This document shows positions 9,739-19,536 of a stretch of DNA of 64,000 bases, piece by piece. The translations under genes and the position numbers were made by a program. Positions within the stretch are counted from its first letter, which is position 1; each line of letters begins with the position of its first letter. Source of the DNA: Xenorhabdus anantnagensis (GTDB lineage Bacteria > Pseudomonadota > Gammaproteobacteria > Enterobacterales > Enterobacteriaceae); the NCBI RefSeq assembly GCF_028598555.1, contig NZ_JAQRFN010000001.1:345089-409088 (forward strand). The letters run 5' to 3'. Under the pieces are notes generated by a model. That model was not told the origin of the DNA, searched no databases, and saw only the letters and a program-made list of their open reading frames with translations.

Positions 9739-10095
9739 ATGCAACAAGTTACTTTCTACCATAATCCCCGCTGCTCAAAGAGCCGTGAAACACTTAAATT
9801 GGTTGAAGAACTCGGCATCGCGCCAGAAATCATTCACTATCTCGATACGCCACCTACAGTAGAACAACTTGCCGTGTTATTGAAACAACTCGGTTTCAGC
9901 GATGCCCGTCAATTGATGCGTACCAAAGAAGAGCTATATAAAGAGTTAAATCTTGGTGATGCCACATTATCTCAAGAAGCATTGCTTCAGGTGATGACGG
10001 AAAACCCCAAATTAATAGAGCGCCCGATTGTTGTTGTTGGTGATAAGGCGCGTTTGGGGCGTCCCCCTGAGCAGGTTAAAGAAATTCTGTTCTAA
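9739..10095 (+). CDS. yfgD: ArsC-family protein YfgD
   Basis: A 118-residue thioredoxin-fold protein of the ArsC (glutaredoxin-coupled arsenate reductase) family, with the active-site Cys12 in PRCSKSRETL and the arginine-containing VVVGDKARLGRPPEQV end. A start at 9724 overlaps the bepA stop. The ATG at 9739 has GAAGGA at ideal spacing and gives the normal family N-terminus, so it is preferred. No arsB or arsR is nearby, so arsenate reduction is not assured. The E. coli homologue has no established role. Confidence 0.9.
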   Translation: MQQVTFYHNPRCSKSRETLKLVEELGIAPEIIHYLDTPPTVEQLAVLLKQLGFSDARQLMRTKEELYKELNLGDATLSQEALLQVMTENPKLIERPIVVVGDKARLGRPPEQVKEILF

Positions 10096-10117
10096 ATATT
10101 TTTCAGAGAAAATAAAT

Positions 10118-10154
10118 AAAAAAGTGATAGGAATATATTCTCTATCACTTTTTT
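10118..10154. terminator. Bidirectional terminator between yfgD and hda
   Basis: Perfect 13-bp stem (AAAAAAGTGATAG/CTATCACTTTTTT) with an 11-nt loop. A-runs and T-runs on both sides let it serve the convergent yfgD and hda transcripts. Confidence 0.9.
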
Positions 10155-10187
10155 ATCCTGATCTCATTTCCTTTCTGCTTTCTTCAT

Positions 10188-10895
10188 TCAAAGCTCAAGG
10201 ATATCTTTCACAAACGGAATAGTCAGTTTGCGTTGTGCCACAATAGAAGCACGATCAAGTTCATCCAAAGTTTTAAACAACGTCTGCATTTCCCTATCGA
10301 GCCGTTTCAACACAAAGCGCCCGACATCTTCTGGTAATTCAAAACCCCGTAATTTTGCCCGTAGTTGCAATGCCTGAATTTTCTCATCATCAGACAAAGG
10401 CTGTAATTTGTAAATTTGCCCCCAATCCAAACGGGAGGCTAGATCCGGTAATGTCAGGTTAATTTGCCGCGGGGGACGATCACCTGTGATCAAAAGGCAA
10501 GTCCGGCCAATTTCTACAATTCGGTTGTAAAGATTAAAAATAGCCATCTCCCATGCCTGATCACCGGCAATACACTCAATATTGTCGATGCACACTAATG
10601 ATAAATGTTCCATGCCATCAAGGACTTCGGGAACAAAATAGGCACGTTTATCCAGTGGTACATACCCTACAGCTTCTTCCTGCTGGGACAATTCGGTACA
10701 AGCTGCGTGAAGCAAATGGCTCTTGCCCCCGCCATCGCGGGACCAAAAATAGATATAACTGCCGTGTGAATGGCTAATGGCCAATTTTATTGCAGCTAAT
10801 AAGGAAGTATTCTCACCTGCAAAGAAACTGGCAAAGGTTTCATCATCGGGCAAATATAATGGCAATGAAAGCTGCGACGGTGTATTCAGAAGCAC
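10188..10895 (-). CDS. hda: DnaA regulatory inactivator Hda
   Basis: A 235-residue AAA+ protein that, with the beta clamp, stimulates ATP hydrolysis by DnaA and so prevents re-initiation. The clamp-binding motif QLSLPL is at residues 8-13. The P-loop is degenerate ([11 protein letters not shown]), and Walker B is CIDNIECI. The start is a GTG at 10895, fixed by the conserved N-terminus. In E. coli hda directly follows uraA-upp on the same strand; here an extra plus-strand gene separates hda from uraA. Confidence 0.96.
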   Translation of the reverse strand: MLLNTPSQLSLPLYLPDDETFASFFAGENTSLLAAIKLAISHSHGSYIYFWSRDGGGKSHLLHAACTELSQQEEAVGYVPLDKRAYFVPEVLDGMEHLSLVCIDNIECIAGDQAWEMAIFNLYNRIVEIGRTCLLITGDRPPRQINLTLPDLASRLDWGQIYKLQPLSDDEKIQALQLRAKLRGFELPEDVGRFVLKRLDREMQTLFKTLDELDRASIVAQRKLTIPFVKDILEL

Positions 10896-11294
10896 CTCAA
10901 ACAGAATGGATAACGAACAGCGCTAAGTCTACCACAAAAGGTCTCTATAAATGAAACGAATGCTTTGTTTAAAGCAGGAGGTTATTATTGAGGCACATCA
11001 CCCCATAAAATGGGGGGTAATTCACAACCAATCGGATAGTAAAAATTTACTTTTTTGACTGGTATTATAATGAACATTCAGGTTAGTATCAAAACATGCT
11101 TTCCATAACTATACCGCTGTAACAAAACAAAGCCCATTATCTCCGCAAGCTAGGTATAGTCCACTCCAGAGAAAAAAGTTCTTATATCTGATAACCCTAC
11201 ACTACCAATAGTCAATATTACCAATAGTAAAAATACGCTACATGACTAAAGATTTTAACTTATCAATCTTAAATTATTTTCATTGGAGGTTAAC
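10896..11294. other. Intergenic region, about 400 bp
   Basis: AT-rich spacer upstream of both hda and the toxin-like gene. A short hairpin CCCCAT/ATGGGG with an AAA loop lies at 11001-11016, with no U-tract. No ORF or RNA gene is recognised. Confidence 0.4.
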
Positions 11295-12290
11295 ATGTTA
11301 ATGGAAACAATATTACGCAATGTGATAAAAAAAACTCAAAGTGTTTTTATAGGTGGCTCATCCAACAGGTTTTATTTTGAAACCAAAAAAATTGATAAAG
11401 TTGGTGAGAATGAATCTCCTATCGTACATAAACTAATAAATACCATTGAACAAAAAGAAGAGAAAATTAGTAATTTACGTATAAAAGAAAAGCAGATTTA
11501 TAGTCAAAATGGCTCAGAAAGCATTCCTCAATGCTATAAATATTTTACTGAGAATAAATTCAAAACCAATCTCGTTGGAAATTGTGATGAACTTTCTACT
11601 TATGCTTTTCATTACTTGATCAAGAATTATTCTCTCGAAATTTTTAATTATTATAAAAATTTAGATCCCGATCCGAAAAAAATAATATACATAACTATGT
11701 ATGAGGCTCAGGAACCTCACGATCACATTTTTATAAATATATATCATATGGAAGATAAAATTAGTTCAGAACAGATGAAAGAAGCACTATCATCTATTCA
11801 ATCAGAATCATGGATATGTGATCCTTGGGCAGATATTATTTGTAAAGGAAAAACTTATCACTTTAAATGGCAAAGTAAAATGCTCGAGTGGTATAATAGC
11901 AACTGCTTTGTAACAAATAAAAGCATTAGAGAAAAAATAGCTGACACAGGAAGATATAATAATTTATTTTCCCCTTTAAAACCAGTAACATACAATGCAA
12001 TTAACCAAAATTCAAAATTTCGTGTAGTAGAATTGGCTTTTTTTGATCAAGATGGAAATATTACTATATTGACAAGAGATGATAAAATAGTCCCTTATAA
12101 CATTAGCGAAATCAATAGCCCAGTTATCAAACCACAAAGGTTGCGCAATTTAAATAGAAATAGTTCTTTAAATCTTCCTTACTGCAATAACTTATCTGAT
12201 ATCACAGCCGATAAACTAAGAGAAAAAGCACGTATATATAGTGGATTAACTAAGATAGCCTTAAAAAAAGATGTTAAACTATCTGATTAA
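11295..12290 (+). CDS. Putative secreted or effector-like cysteine enzyme (possible Cys-His-Asp triad)
   Basis: A 331-residue, Lys- and Asn-rich, AT-rich protein inserted between hda and uraA. The start ATG at 11295 has GGAGG five bases upstream. No signal peptide or transmembrane segment is seen. A conserved-looking core reads GNCDELS (Cys97), then HDHIFINIY (His144), then WICDPWAD (Asp176). This Cys-His-Asp order with a DPW end is the pattern of papain-like and transglutaminase-like enzymes, including deamidase toxins and type III effectors such as the SseI/PMT C3 group. The spacing differs from those, so the match is by architecture only. The rest (about 1-90 and 200-331) is not recognised. 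Function is an inference. Confidence 0.6.
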   Translation: MLMETILRNVIKKTQSVFIGGSSNRFYFETKKIDKVGENESPIVHKLINTIEQKEEKISNLRIKEKQIYSQNGSESIPQCYKYFTENKFKTNLVGNCDELSTYAFHYLIKNYSLEIFNYYKNLDPDPKKIIYITMYEAQEPHDHIFINIYHMEDKISSEQMKEALSSIQSESWICDPWADIICKGKTYHFKWQSKMLEWYNSNCFVTNKSIREKIADTGRYNNLFSPLKPVTYNAINQNSKFRVVELAFFDQDGNITILTRDDKIVPYNISEINSPVIKPQRLRNLNRNSSLNLPYCNNLSDITADKLREKARIYSGLTKIALKKDVKLSD

Positions 12291-12300
12291 TTTTAAAATA

Positions 12301-12327
12301 GAAAGGGCATTATTTTAAAGCCCTTTC
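12301..12327. terminator. Bidirectional terminator between the toxin-like gene and uraA
   Basis: Perfect 8-bp stem GAAAGGGC/GCCCTTTC with an 11-nt loop, between two convergent genes. Confidence 0.8.
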
Positions 12328-12349
12328 TTATCAATTTGACTAACGTAAT

Positions 12350-13660
12350 TTATTCTATTGCTTCACGCTTTTTGTTATCTTCAATCGATTCCAGAGACGA
12401 GTTAATATATTGCTCTTCTGGACGAATAATACTGATCAATTTGAAAAGCAGACTCAGGCCAATGCCTACAACCGTGGCAAGTGCCATACCCTTCAATTCT
12501 GCTGCACCAATCTGAATTTTCGCTCCACTGACACCAATAATCAAAATAACAGAAGTCAGAATCAAATTCTGCGCCTTGCTGTAATCAACTTTCGAATCAA
12601 TCAAAACTCGGATACCTGATGCACCAATCACGCCATATAGCAGCAGGGAAACGCCTCCCATAACAGGAACAGGGATCATTTGAATTGCCGCGGCCAATTT
12701 ACCGACACAGGAAAGCAATATTGCAATCACCGCAGCACCGCCAATCACCCACGTGCTATACACACGGGTAAGCGCCATAACACCAATATTCTCACCATAA
12801 GTCGTGTTGGGTGTTGAACCAAAGAAACCCGAAATCATCGTTGAAAAACCATTCGCAAACATTGAGCGATGCAGGCCCGGATTTTTCAATAAATCTTTCT
12901 GCACAATATTTGCCGTCACTACCAAGTGGCCAACATGCTCCGCAATGACCACCAGCGCCGCAGGTAAAATTGTCATGATAGCAAACCATTCAAAACGTGG
13001 AGTATAGAATGTCGGCAGTGCAAACCACGGGGCTTCACGTACTGGAGTTAAATCTACAACTCCCATGAAGAATGACAACGCATAACCCGCCAAAACACCA
13101 ATCAGAATCGGGATAATCGCCATAAAACCACGGAACATGACTGAACCAAAGATCGTTACGCCCAGCGTTACCATAGATATGGTCAGGTTGGTCGTATTGA
13201 CCTCAGTGCCTGCCACTGGACGCAAACCCGCCATATCAGCAGCAACCCCTGCCAGCTCCAGCCCAATCACTGCAACAATAGCTCCCATCGCGGCAGGCGG
13301 AAACATCGCATTGATCCATCCCCTTCCCGCAACTTTTACAATCAGGGCAACCAGACAAAACAACAAACCACAGATAATAAATCCACCCAATGCCAACTCA
13401 TATCCCAAAGGCAGCAACAACAATACAGGCGAGATAAAAGCAAAACTGGAACCTAAGTAAGCCGGGATCTTTCCTTTACAAATCACCAAATACAGCAATG
13501 TTCCAATGCCGTTGAACAACAAAATCGTCGCGGGATTAACTTTAAACAAAATGGGAACCAAAACGGTTGCACCAAACATGGCAAATAGATGTTGTAAACT
13601 TAAAGGGATAGTTTGTGCCAGAGGCGGTTTTTCATCTACCCCAATGGTCCGACGGGTCAT
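12350..13660 (-). CDS. uraA: Uracil:proton symporter UraA
   Basis: A 436-residue NCS2-family permease (E. coli 429) with about 14 membrane segments, importing uracil with protons. Family signatures are visible: QTIPLSLQHLFAMFGATVLVP at the start, the substrate-site helix around AEHVGHL (about residue 241-247), and NTTYGENIGVMALTRVYS. It lies 69 bp downstream of upp, with an attenuator-like hairpin between, which matches the E. coli upp-uraA operon. Confidence 0.96.
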   Translation of the reverse strand: MTRRTIGVDEKPPLAQTIPLSLQHLFAMFGATVLVPILFKVNPATILLFNGIGTLLYLVICKGKIPAYLGSSFAFISPVLLLLPLGYELALGGFIICGLLFCLVALIVKVAGRGWINAMFPPAAMGAIVAVIGLELAGVAADMAGLRPVAGTEVNTTNLTISMVTLGVTIFGSVMFRGFMAIIPILIGVLAGYALSFFMGVVDLTPVREAPWFALPTFYTPRFEWFAIMTILPAALVVIAEHVGHLVVTANIVQKDLLKNPGLHRSMFANGFSTMISGFFGSTPNTTYGENIGVMALTRVYSTWVIGGAAVIAILLSCVGKLAAAIQMIPVPVMGGVSLLLYGVIGASGIRVLIDSKVDYSKAQNLILTSVILIIGVSGAKIQIGAAELKGMALATVVGIGLSLLFKLISIIRPEEQYINSSLESIEDNKKREAIE

Positions 13661-13694
13661 TATTGATATCCTCTTATATTATTTTGCTAGAAAC

Positions 13695-13722
13695 CAAAAA
13701 AAAGCCGACTTTTCAGCCGGCT
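13695..13722 (-). terminator. Hairpin between upp and uraA
   Basis: On the minus strand, a stem AGCCG/CGGCT followed by a run of eight or nine Ts lies just after the upp stop. It probably reduces read-through from upp into uraA. Confidence 0.75.
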
Positions 13723-13729
13723 ATAAATG

Positions 13730-14356
13730 TTATTTAGTACCAAATATTTTATCACCTGCATCCCCTAAGCCGGGGACGATATATCCATGTTCATTGAGAT
13801 ATTCATCAATTGAGGCGGTATACAATTCAACATCAGGGTGAGCTTTCTCTAGTGCAGCAATCCCTTCCGGCGCAGCAACCAAAACCAGCACCTTAATGAC
13901 AGGACATCCCGCTTTTTTCAGCAAATCAATGGTGGCAATCATGGAGCCACCGGTCGCCAACATCGGATCAACAACCAATGCCATGCGTTCATTAATGTCA
14001 GAAACTAATTTCTGAAAATAGGGCACAGGCTCAAGTGTTTCTTCATCACGATACACACCAACCACACTGATTCGCGCACTAGGGATATTTTCCAGTACGC
14101 CATCCATCATGCCCAAGCCCGCACGCAGGATAGGTACTACTGTAATTTTCTTCCCTTTAATTTGGTCTACTTCTACCGGACCACACCAGCCATCAATGGT
14201 CACTTTTTCAACATCTAAATCAGCAGTTGCTTCATATGTCAGAAGACTACCCACCTCTGAGGCCAGTTCACGAAAGCGTTTGGTGCTTATATCATGATCT
14301 CGCATCAAGCCAAGCTTATGTCTAACCAGTGGGTGTTTAACCTCAACGATCTTCAT
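13730..14356 (-). CDS. upp: Uracil phosphoribosyltransferase
   Basis: A 208-residue type I PRTase, identical in length to E. coli Upp, which converts uracil and PRPP to UMP. The PRPP loop is [12 protein letters not shown] (about 127-138), and the uracil-binding end is [18 protein letters not shown]. First gene of the upp-uraA salvage operon, divergent from purM over a 225-bp control region. Confidence 0.98.
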   Translation of the reverse strand: MKIVEVKHPLVRHKLGLMRDHDISTKRFRELASEVGSLLTYEATADLDVEKVTIDGWCGPVEVDQIKGKKITVVPILRAGLGMMDGVLENIPSARISVVGVYRDEETLEPVPYFQKLVSDINERMALVVDPMLATGGSMIATIDLLKKAGCPVIKVLVLVAAPEGIAALEKAHPDVELYTASIDEYLNEHGYIVPGLGDAGDKIFGTK

Positions 14357-14501
14357 GGGGTTCTCCTAATATAGCCAGCAGATAAAAAATCGCGGGATTA
14401 TACCGTCTTTTCAACGTCAAGCCACTACCAATCTATTGATTTTTATCAATCACGAGTCGTTTTCTTCTATTCTGCTCCGGCAGGAAACCTATACAAAGCT
14501 A

Positions 14502-14517
14502 TCGCAAACGTTTGCTT
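14502..14517. promoter_or_regulatory. PurR operator upstream of purM
   Basis: The palindrome TCGCAAACGTTTGCTT matches the PUR-box consensus (ACGCAAACGTTTNCNT) closely. It lies 65 bp before the purM start. Hypoxanthine- or guanine-bound PurR should repress purM (and perhaps purN) here. Confidence 0.85.
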
Positions 14518-14581
14518 AGGCTGTTAGAATTGTCACCGTTCTGTTTTATTCATAAAAATGCAACCGCCTGGGAGCTACGCA

Positions 14582-15625
14582 GTGACCAACAAAACCTCTC
14601 TTAGCTATAAAGATGCTGGTGTCGATATTGATGCTGGCAATGCCTTAGTCAATCGTATCAAAGGTGTCGTAAAACAGACCCGTCGCCCCGAAGTGATGGG
14701 AGGATTAGGTGGTTTCGGTGCATTATGTGCCCTGCCACAGAAATATCGTGAACCGATATTGGTTTCCGGTACAGATGGCGTTGGTACTAAGCTGCGTCTG
14801 GCCATGGACTTACAGCGCCATGATACCATCGGCATTGATTTGGTTGCCATGTGTGTCAATGATCTGGTTGTTCAGGGAGCCGAACCTCTTTTCTTCCTTG
14901 ATTACTATGCCACCGGCAAACTGGATGTCGACACAGCCGCCAGTGTCATTACAGGGATAGCAGAAGGCTGTAAACAAGCAGGCTGTGCATTGGTCGGTGG
15001 TGAAACAGCAGAAATGCCCGGTATGTATCACGGTGAAGATTATGATGTCGCTGGTTTTTGCGTCGGTGTTGTCGAAAAATCAGAAATTATTGATGGCAGT
15101 CAGGTGCAAGCTGGTGATGCTCTGATTGCACTAGCATCCAGTGGACCACACTCCAACGGCTACTCCCTGATCCGTAAAATCCTTGAGGTGAGTCAGGCAG
15201 ATCCAGAGACGACCCAGCTCGAAGGAAAACCACTCGCAGACCATTTACTTGCCCCAACCCAAATTTACGTTAAATCAGTCCTTGAACTGATCGAAAAAGT
15301 TGAGGTCCATGCGATTTCGCATCTGACTGGTGGTGGCTTCTGGGAAAATATTCCCCGTGTTCTGCCAGAAAACATGCAGGCCAGAATCAGTGCCGACAGT
15401 TGGCAGTGGCCAGCAATTTTTACCTGGTTACAGCAAGCAGGTAATGTCAGCGAGCATGAAATGTACCGCACATTTAACTGCGGGGTTGGTATGATAATCG
15501 CCCTTCCACAATCTCAGGCAAAACAGGCAATTTCATATCTGCAAGCATCGGGCGAAAATGCCTGGCAAATCGGTACAATTGCTGAACTCCGTGCTGATGA
15601 ACAACCTGTCGTTATTACAAGATAA
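14582..15625 (+). CDS. purM: Phosphoribosylformylglycinamidine cyclo-ligase (AIR synthetase)
   Basis: A 347-residue enzyme (E. coli 345) that closes the imidazole ring with ATP, making AIR, the fifth step of IMP synthesis. Clear motifs are [31 protein letters not shown] and [12 protein letters not shown]. The GTG at 14582 is preferred over the ATG at 14558, because GGAG lies seven bases upstream and the protein then starts like E. coli PurM ([13 protein letters not shown]). A PurR box lies upstream. Confidence 0.97.
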   Translation: MTNKTSLSYKDAGVDIDAGNALVNRIKGVVKQTRRPEVMGGLGGFGALCALPQKYREPILVSGTDGVGTKLRLAMDLQRHDTIGIDLVAMCVNDLVVQGAEPLFFLDYYATGKLDVDTAASVITGIAEGCKQAGCALVGGETAEMPGMYHGEDYDVAGFCVGVVEKSEIIDGSQVQAGDALIALASSGPHSNGYSLIRKILEVSQADPETTQLEGKPLADHLLAPTQIYVKSVLELIEKVEVHAISHLTGGGFWENIPRVLPENMQARISADSWQWPAIFTWLQQAGNVSEHEMYRTFNCGVGMIIALPQSQAKQAISYLQASGENAWQIGTIAELRADEQPVVITR

Positions 15626-15658
15626 AATTAACAAATAAATATTCTGCCCAATTGATTT

Positions 15659-15687
15659 CAGGTTACAGCCAATCAAGCTGTAGCCTG
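15659..15687. other. Hairpin after purM
   Basis: 11-bp stem (CAGGTTACAGC/GCTGTAGCCTG, one G-T pair) with a 7-nt loop in the purM-purN gap. It lacks a T-run on the plus strand, so it may stabilise the purM end rather than terminate. Confidence 0.5.
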
Positions 15688-15728
15688 AAAAAGATATATC
15701 TTATGGCTTTCAAGTTGCAGTGAAAAAA

Positions 15729-15795
15729 ACTATTTGTTAAAAAATATTTGTTAAAAAACATTCGTTAAAAAAACCACTCGTTAAAATAACCATTC
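15729..15795. repeat. Degenerate tandem repeat, 14-16 bp, four to five units
   Basis: Units of the form ATTTGTTAAAAAA / ATTCGTTAAAAAA / CACTCGTTAAAATA follow one another directly upstream of purN and then fade. It replaces the tight purM-purN junction seen in E. coli, adding about 180 bp between the genes. Confidence 0.75.
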
Positions 15796-15809
15796 AGCGA
15801 AAACAAATC

Positions 15810-16448
15810 ATGAAAAAAATTGTCGTTTTAGTATCCGGTAATGGTAGTAATCTTCAATCTATCATAGACGCCTGCCAACAAAATCGAATTAATGGACGTA
15901 TTGCTGCGGTTTTCAGTAATAATGCTGATGCCTATGGTCTGCAACGTGCTGAACAGACAGATATCCCTGCCCGTTTTATCAATCCGAAGGTCTATGCGGA
16001 TCGTACAAGTTATGATATCGCCCTATTCAAAGCCATTGATCAATATGATCCAGATTTAGTGGTTTTAGCCGGTTATATGAGAATTTTATCGCCCGAATTT
16101 GTACAGCACTATTATGGACGCCTGCTCAATATCCACCCTTCTCTTTTACCCAAATACCCCGGCCTGCATACCCATCAGAAAGCCATTGAAAACGGCGATA
16201 AAGAACATGGCACCTCTATCCATTTCGTAACTGAAGAATTAGATGGTGGTCCCATTATTTTACAAGCTAAGGTGCCGATTTTTGCGGGAGATAAAGAAGA
16301 AGATGTTATCGGACGTGTACAAACCCAAGAACACAATATTTATCCTTTGGTCATCGGCTGGTTTTTAGATCAGCGTTTGGCAATGGAAGGCAATACAGCA
16401 ATAATGGATGGCAAGGTTCTGCCACCACAAGGTTACGCGTCGGAATAA
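15810..16448 (+). CDS. purN: Phosphoribosylglycinamide formyltransferase 1
   Basis: A 212-residue enzyme, as in E. coli, that uses 10-formyl-THF to formylate GAR, the third step of IMP synthesis. The GAR-binding loop is VSGNGSNLQ (residues 8-16). The active site is visible as NIHPSLLPKYPG (Asn and His) and GTSIHFVTEELDGG (catalytic Asp). It lies 184 bp after purM with a repeat array between. Co-transcription is likely but not tight. Confidence 0.97.
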   Translation: MKKIVVLVSGNGSNLQSIIDACQQNRINGRIAAVFSNNADAYGLQRAEQTDIPARFINPKVYADRTSYDIALFKAIDQYDPDLVVLAGYMRILSPEFVQHYYGRLLNIHPSLLPKYPGLHTHQKAIENGDKEHGTSIHFVTEELDGGPIILQAKVPIFAGDKEEDVIGRVQTQEHNIYPLVIGWFLDQRLAMEGNTAIMDGKVLPPQGYASE

Positions 16449-16671
16449 TCTATGCTAGCAGATTTCAACTTACAGCTTTCTGTTCACTGATTTTATTAGC
16501 GTATTTTTTTAAGTGCTAAGTTTTATAAGTGCTATGCTTCAGTGATACTTTATTGTAAGTTGCTATTTTGGATTGATTTATTTTTATGCACGAGAGAATT
16601 GGTTGTTTATCAATCTAAAAATAAATCTAGCAATAATTATTTATTCGAACATTATTTAATATCAAATATAT

Positions 16672-16799
16672 TTATACCCAATAGATTTCAATTTGATACG
16701 CAGTGGTGAGAGAACAAACTTCTGGGAGCATAGCGAGTTATATGGCTTGGACAAGTGGGTATAGCCAACAAAGCGGCGACTTGAAATCTGAAAGGTGTA
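16672..16799. repeat. ERIC-like imperfect inverted repeat element
   Basis: A roughly 128-bp palindromic element in the 400-bp purN-speG gap. The left end TTATACCCAATAGATTTCAA pairs with the right end (CTTGAAATCTGAAAGGTGTAA). The inner part contains GCATAGCGAGTTATATGGC and TATAGCCAACAAAGCGGCGA, typical of ERIC-type repeats of Photorhabdus and Xenorhabdus. The rest of the gap (16449-16671) is AT-rich with no recognised feature. Confidence 0.65.
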
Positions 16800-16847
16800 A
16801 GCATGGTTTCAATTCATACAACCCATTAAAAAACACTGAGGTATCCA

Positions 16848-17411
16848 ATGTCCAATGGTGTAGAAAACCTATCTGTAAACTTGCGGCCCCTTGAGCGGGA
16901 AGATCTCCATTTTGTTCATCAACTTGATAATAATGCCAGTGTCATGCGTTATTGGTTTGAAGAGCCTTATGAAGCCTTTGTTGAATTATGCGACCTCTAT
17001 GACAAGCATATTCATGATCAAAATGAGCGCCGCTTTATCATCGAAAGCCTGAACTCCAAAGTTGGGCTGGTGGAATTAGTCGAGATTGATTATGTCCACC
17101 GTCGTGCTGAATTCCAGATTATTATCGCCCCAGCCTATCAAGGACAAGGCTATGCAACAGTAGCCGCCAAACTGGCGATGGAATACGCTTTTGCTGTTTT
17201 GAATCTTTACAAACTATATTTGATCGTTGATAAAGAGAACACGAAAGCAATTCACATATACAATAAATTGGGATTCCATATTGAAGGCGAATTAATCGAT
17301 GAATTTTTTGTAAACGGCTCTTATCATACAGCTATTAGAATGTGTACTTTCCAACACCACTATTTCGCCAATAAAGCCCGTGAAGCTCAGACCAGCACGC
17401 CGGCTCATTAA
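16848..17411 (+). CDS. speG: Spermidine N1-acetyltransferase SpeG
   Basis: A 187-residue GNAT enzyme (E. coli 186) that acetylates spermidine and spermine with acetyl-CoA, limiting polyamine toxicity. The protein follows E. coli SpeG nearly throughout: [29 protein letters not shown], the acetyl-CoA loop QGQGYAT (about 103-109) and [13 protein letters not shown]. It sits between purN and ppk. That position is not that of E. coli K-12, where speG lies elsewhere. Confidence 0.95.
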   Translation: MSNGVENLSVNLRPLEREDLHFVHQLDNNASVMRYWFEEPYEAFVELCDLYDKHIHDQNERRFIIESLNSKVGLVELVEIDYVHRRAEFQIIIAPAYQGQGYATVAAKLAMEYAFAVLNLYKLYLIVDKENTKAIHIYNKLGFHIEGELIDEFFVNGSYHTAIRMCTFQHHYFANKAREAQTSTPAH

Positions 17412-17463
17412 ACGCTAACCATCAAGCCAGATGGAAAACCAAATGGAGCAGTAAGGAGTAGTA

Positions 17464-19533
17464 ATGTCCCACGATCGCCTTTATACCGAAAAAGAACTCA
17501 GCTGGCTCTCTTTCAACGAGCGTGTACTTCAGGAAGCGGCTGACAAAAGTAACCCGCTGATTGAAAGAATGAGGTTTTTAGGGATCTACTCCAATAATTT
17601 GGATGAGTTTTATAAAGTTCGTTTTGCCGATGTAAAGCGACGCATTCTTATCAGTGAAGAGCGGGGGTCCGCCACTGGTGCCCGTCAATTATTGAGAAAA
17701 ATTCAGGCTAAGGTTGTCAAAATCGATCAGGAATTCGATGCCCTCTATAACGACCTGCTGCTGGAAATGGCACGTAATCAAATTTTCTTGATCAACGAAC
17801 GTCAGATATCTCCAAATCAACAAATCTGGCTGCGGCAATATTTTCGTCAGCATTTACGGCCACACATAACACCAATTGTCATCAATTCAGAAACCAATTT
17901 AGTTGAGTTTTTAAAGGATGATTATACCTATTTGGCTGTTGAAATTATCCGGGGGCAAGAAACGCAATATGCTTTGTTGGAAATTCCATCCGATAAAGTC
18001 CCGCGTTTCGTCAATCTCCCCCCAGAGATGCCAAAAAAACGCAAATCAATGATATTGCTTGATAATATTCTGCGTTACACACTGGATGAAATTTTCAAGG
18101 GATTCTTCGATTATGATACTTTGAACGTCTACTCGATGAAAATGACCCGCGATTCCGAATATGACCTTGCAACAGAAATGGAATCCAGTCTGCTGGAACT
18201 GATGTCTTCCACATTGAAGCAAAGACTGACTGCGGAGCCTGTACGGTTTGTCTATCAGCGTGATATGCCTGATGAAATGGTGGAACTGCTACGCAGCAAG
18301 CTGGGGTTATCGAATGATGACTCTGTAATTGCAGGTGGTCGCTATCATAACTTTAAAGATTTCATCAAATTTCCCAATGAAGGAAACCGGAACCTTCTGA
18401 ACAAACCCATACCGCGGCTGCGCCATACTTGGTTTGACCATTTCCGCAACGGATTCGACGCTATCCGTGAAAGGGATGTCCTGCTTTATTACCCTTACCA
18501 CACGTTCGAACATGTGCTGGAATTACTGCGTCAGGCATCTTTCGATCCCAGCGTGCTTTCGATCAAGATTAATATCTACCGCGTCGCAAAAGACTCACGC
18601 ATTATTGATTCCATGATTCATGCGGCACATAACGGCAAGAAAGTGACCGTTGTGGTGGAATTACAAGCACGTTTTGACGAAGAAGCTAATATCCATTGGG
18701 CAAAACGCCTCACTGAAGCGGGAGTACATGTTATTTTCTCCGCCCTGGGCCTGAAAATTCACGCAAAACTCTTCATTATTTCGCGGCTGGAAGGCGAAGA
18801 AATTATTCGTTACGCTCATATAGGTACGGGGAATTTCAACGAAAAAACAGCACGCCTCTATACCGATTATTCTCTGCTGACTGCCAACCCCGAAGTCACT
18901 AATGAAGTTCGTCGGGTATTTAATTTTATTGAAAATCCTTATCGACCTGTCACATTTAATAATTTAATGGTATCACCCCAAAATTCACGCGGCATGCTCA
19001 ATCGACTGATTACTCAGGAAATCGAGAATGCACAGGCCGGTGAATTGGCGGGGATCACTCTGAAAGTCAACAACCTTGTAGATAATGAATTGGTGGATCG
19101 CCTATATGATGCCTCCGAAGTTGGTGTCAAAATCCGCATTCTTGTACGTGGCATGTGCTCTTTGGTTCCCAATCAATCCGGCTTTAGTGAAAACATTCAA
19201 GTCACCAGTATTGTGGATCGTTTTCTGGAACACGATCGCGTTTATGTTTTCACCAACAAAGGCGATGAAAAAGTTTTCCTTTCCTCGGCTGACTGGATGA
19301 CCCGCAACATTGACCATCGCATTGAAGTGGCGGTTTGTCTGCTCGATCCCCTTCTGAAACAACAGGTTATGGATATCCTTGAATTGCAGTTCAATGATAC
19401 TGTCAAAGCACGATATATTGATAAGGAATTGAGTAATCACTATGTTCCACGAGGAAATAAGCGTAAAATCCGCGCGCAGCTTGCTGTTTATGATTATTTG
19501 AAAAACCTCGAACAACCGGAACCAAGGGCCTGA
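17464..19533 (+). CDS. ppk: Polyphosphate kinase 1
   Basis: A 689-residue PPK1 (E. coli 688) that reversibly makes polyphosphate from ATP, membrane-associated. The N-terminal domain starts [16 protein letters not shown]. The catalytic histidine is in KIHAKLFII (about residue 433), followed by [22 protein letters not shown]. The C-terminal half repeats the phospholipase-D-like fold. AAGGAG gives a strong ribosome site. ppx follows after 3 bp, as in the E. coli ppk-ppx operon. Confidence 0.98.
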   Translation: MSHDRLYTEKELSWLSFNERVLQEAADKSNPLIERMRFLGIYSNNLDEFYKVRFADVKRRILISEERGSATGARQLLRKIQAKVVKIDQEFDALYNDLLLEMARNQIFLINERQISPNQQIWLRQYFRQHLRPHITPIVINSETNLVEFLKDDYTYLAVEIIRGQETQYALLEIPSDKVPRFVNLPPEMPKKRKSMILLDNILRYTLDEIFKGFFDYDTLNVYSMKMTRDSEYDLATEMESSLLELMSSTLKQRLTAEPVRFVYQRDMPDEMVELLRSKLGLSNDDSVIAGGRYHNFKDFIKFPNEGNRNLLNKPIPRLRHTWFDHFRNGFDAIRERDVLLYYPYHTFEHVLELLRQASFDPSVLSIKINIYRVAKDSRIIDSMIHAAHNGKKVTVVVELQARFDEEANIHWAKRLTEAGVHVIFSALGLKIHAKLFIISRLEGEEIIRYAHIGTGNFNEKTARLYTDYSLLTANPEVTNEVRRVFNFIENPYRPVTFNNLMVSPQNSRGMLNRLITQEIENAQAGELAGITLKVNNLVDNELVDRLYDASEVGVKIRILVRGMCSLVPNQSGFSENIQVTSIVDRFLEHDRVYVFTNKGDEKVFLSSADWMTRNIDHRIEVAVCLLDPLLKQQVMDILELQFNDTVKARYIDKELSNHYVPRGNKRKIRAQLAVYDYLKNLEQPEPRA

Positions 19534-19536
19534 TTT

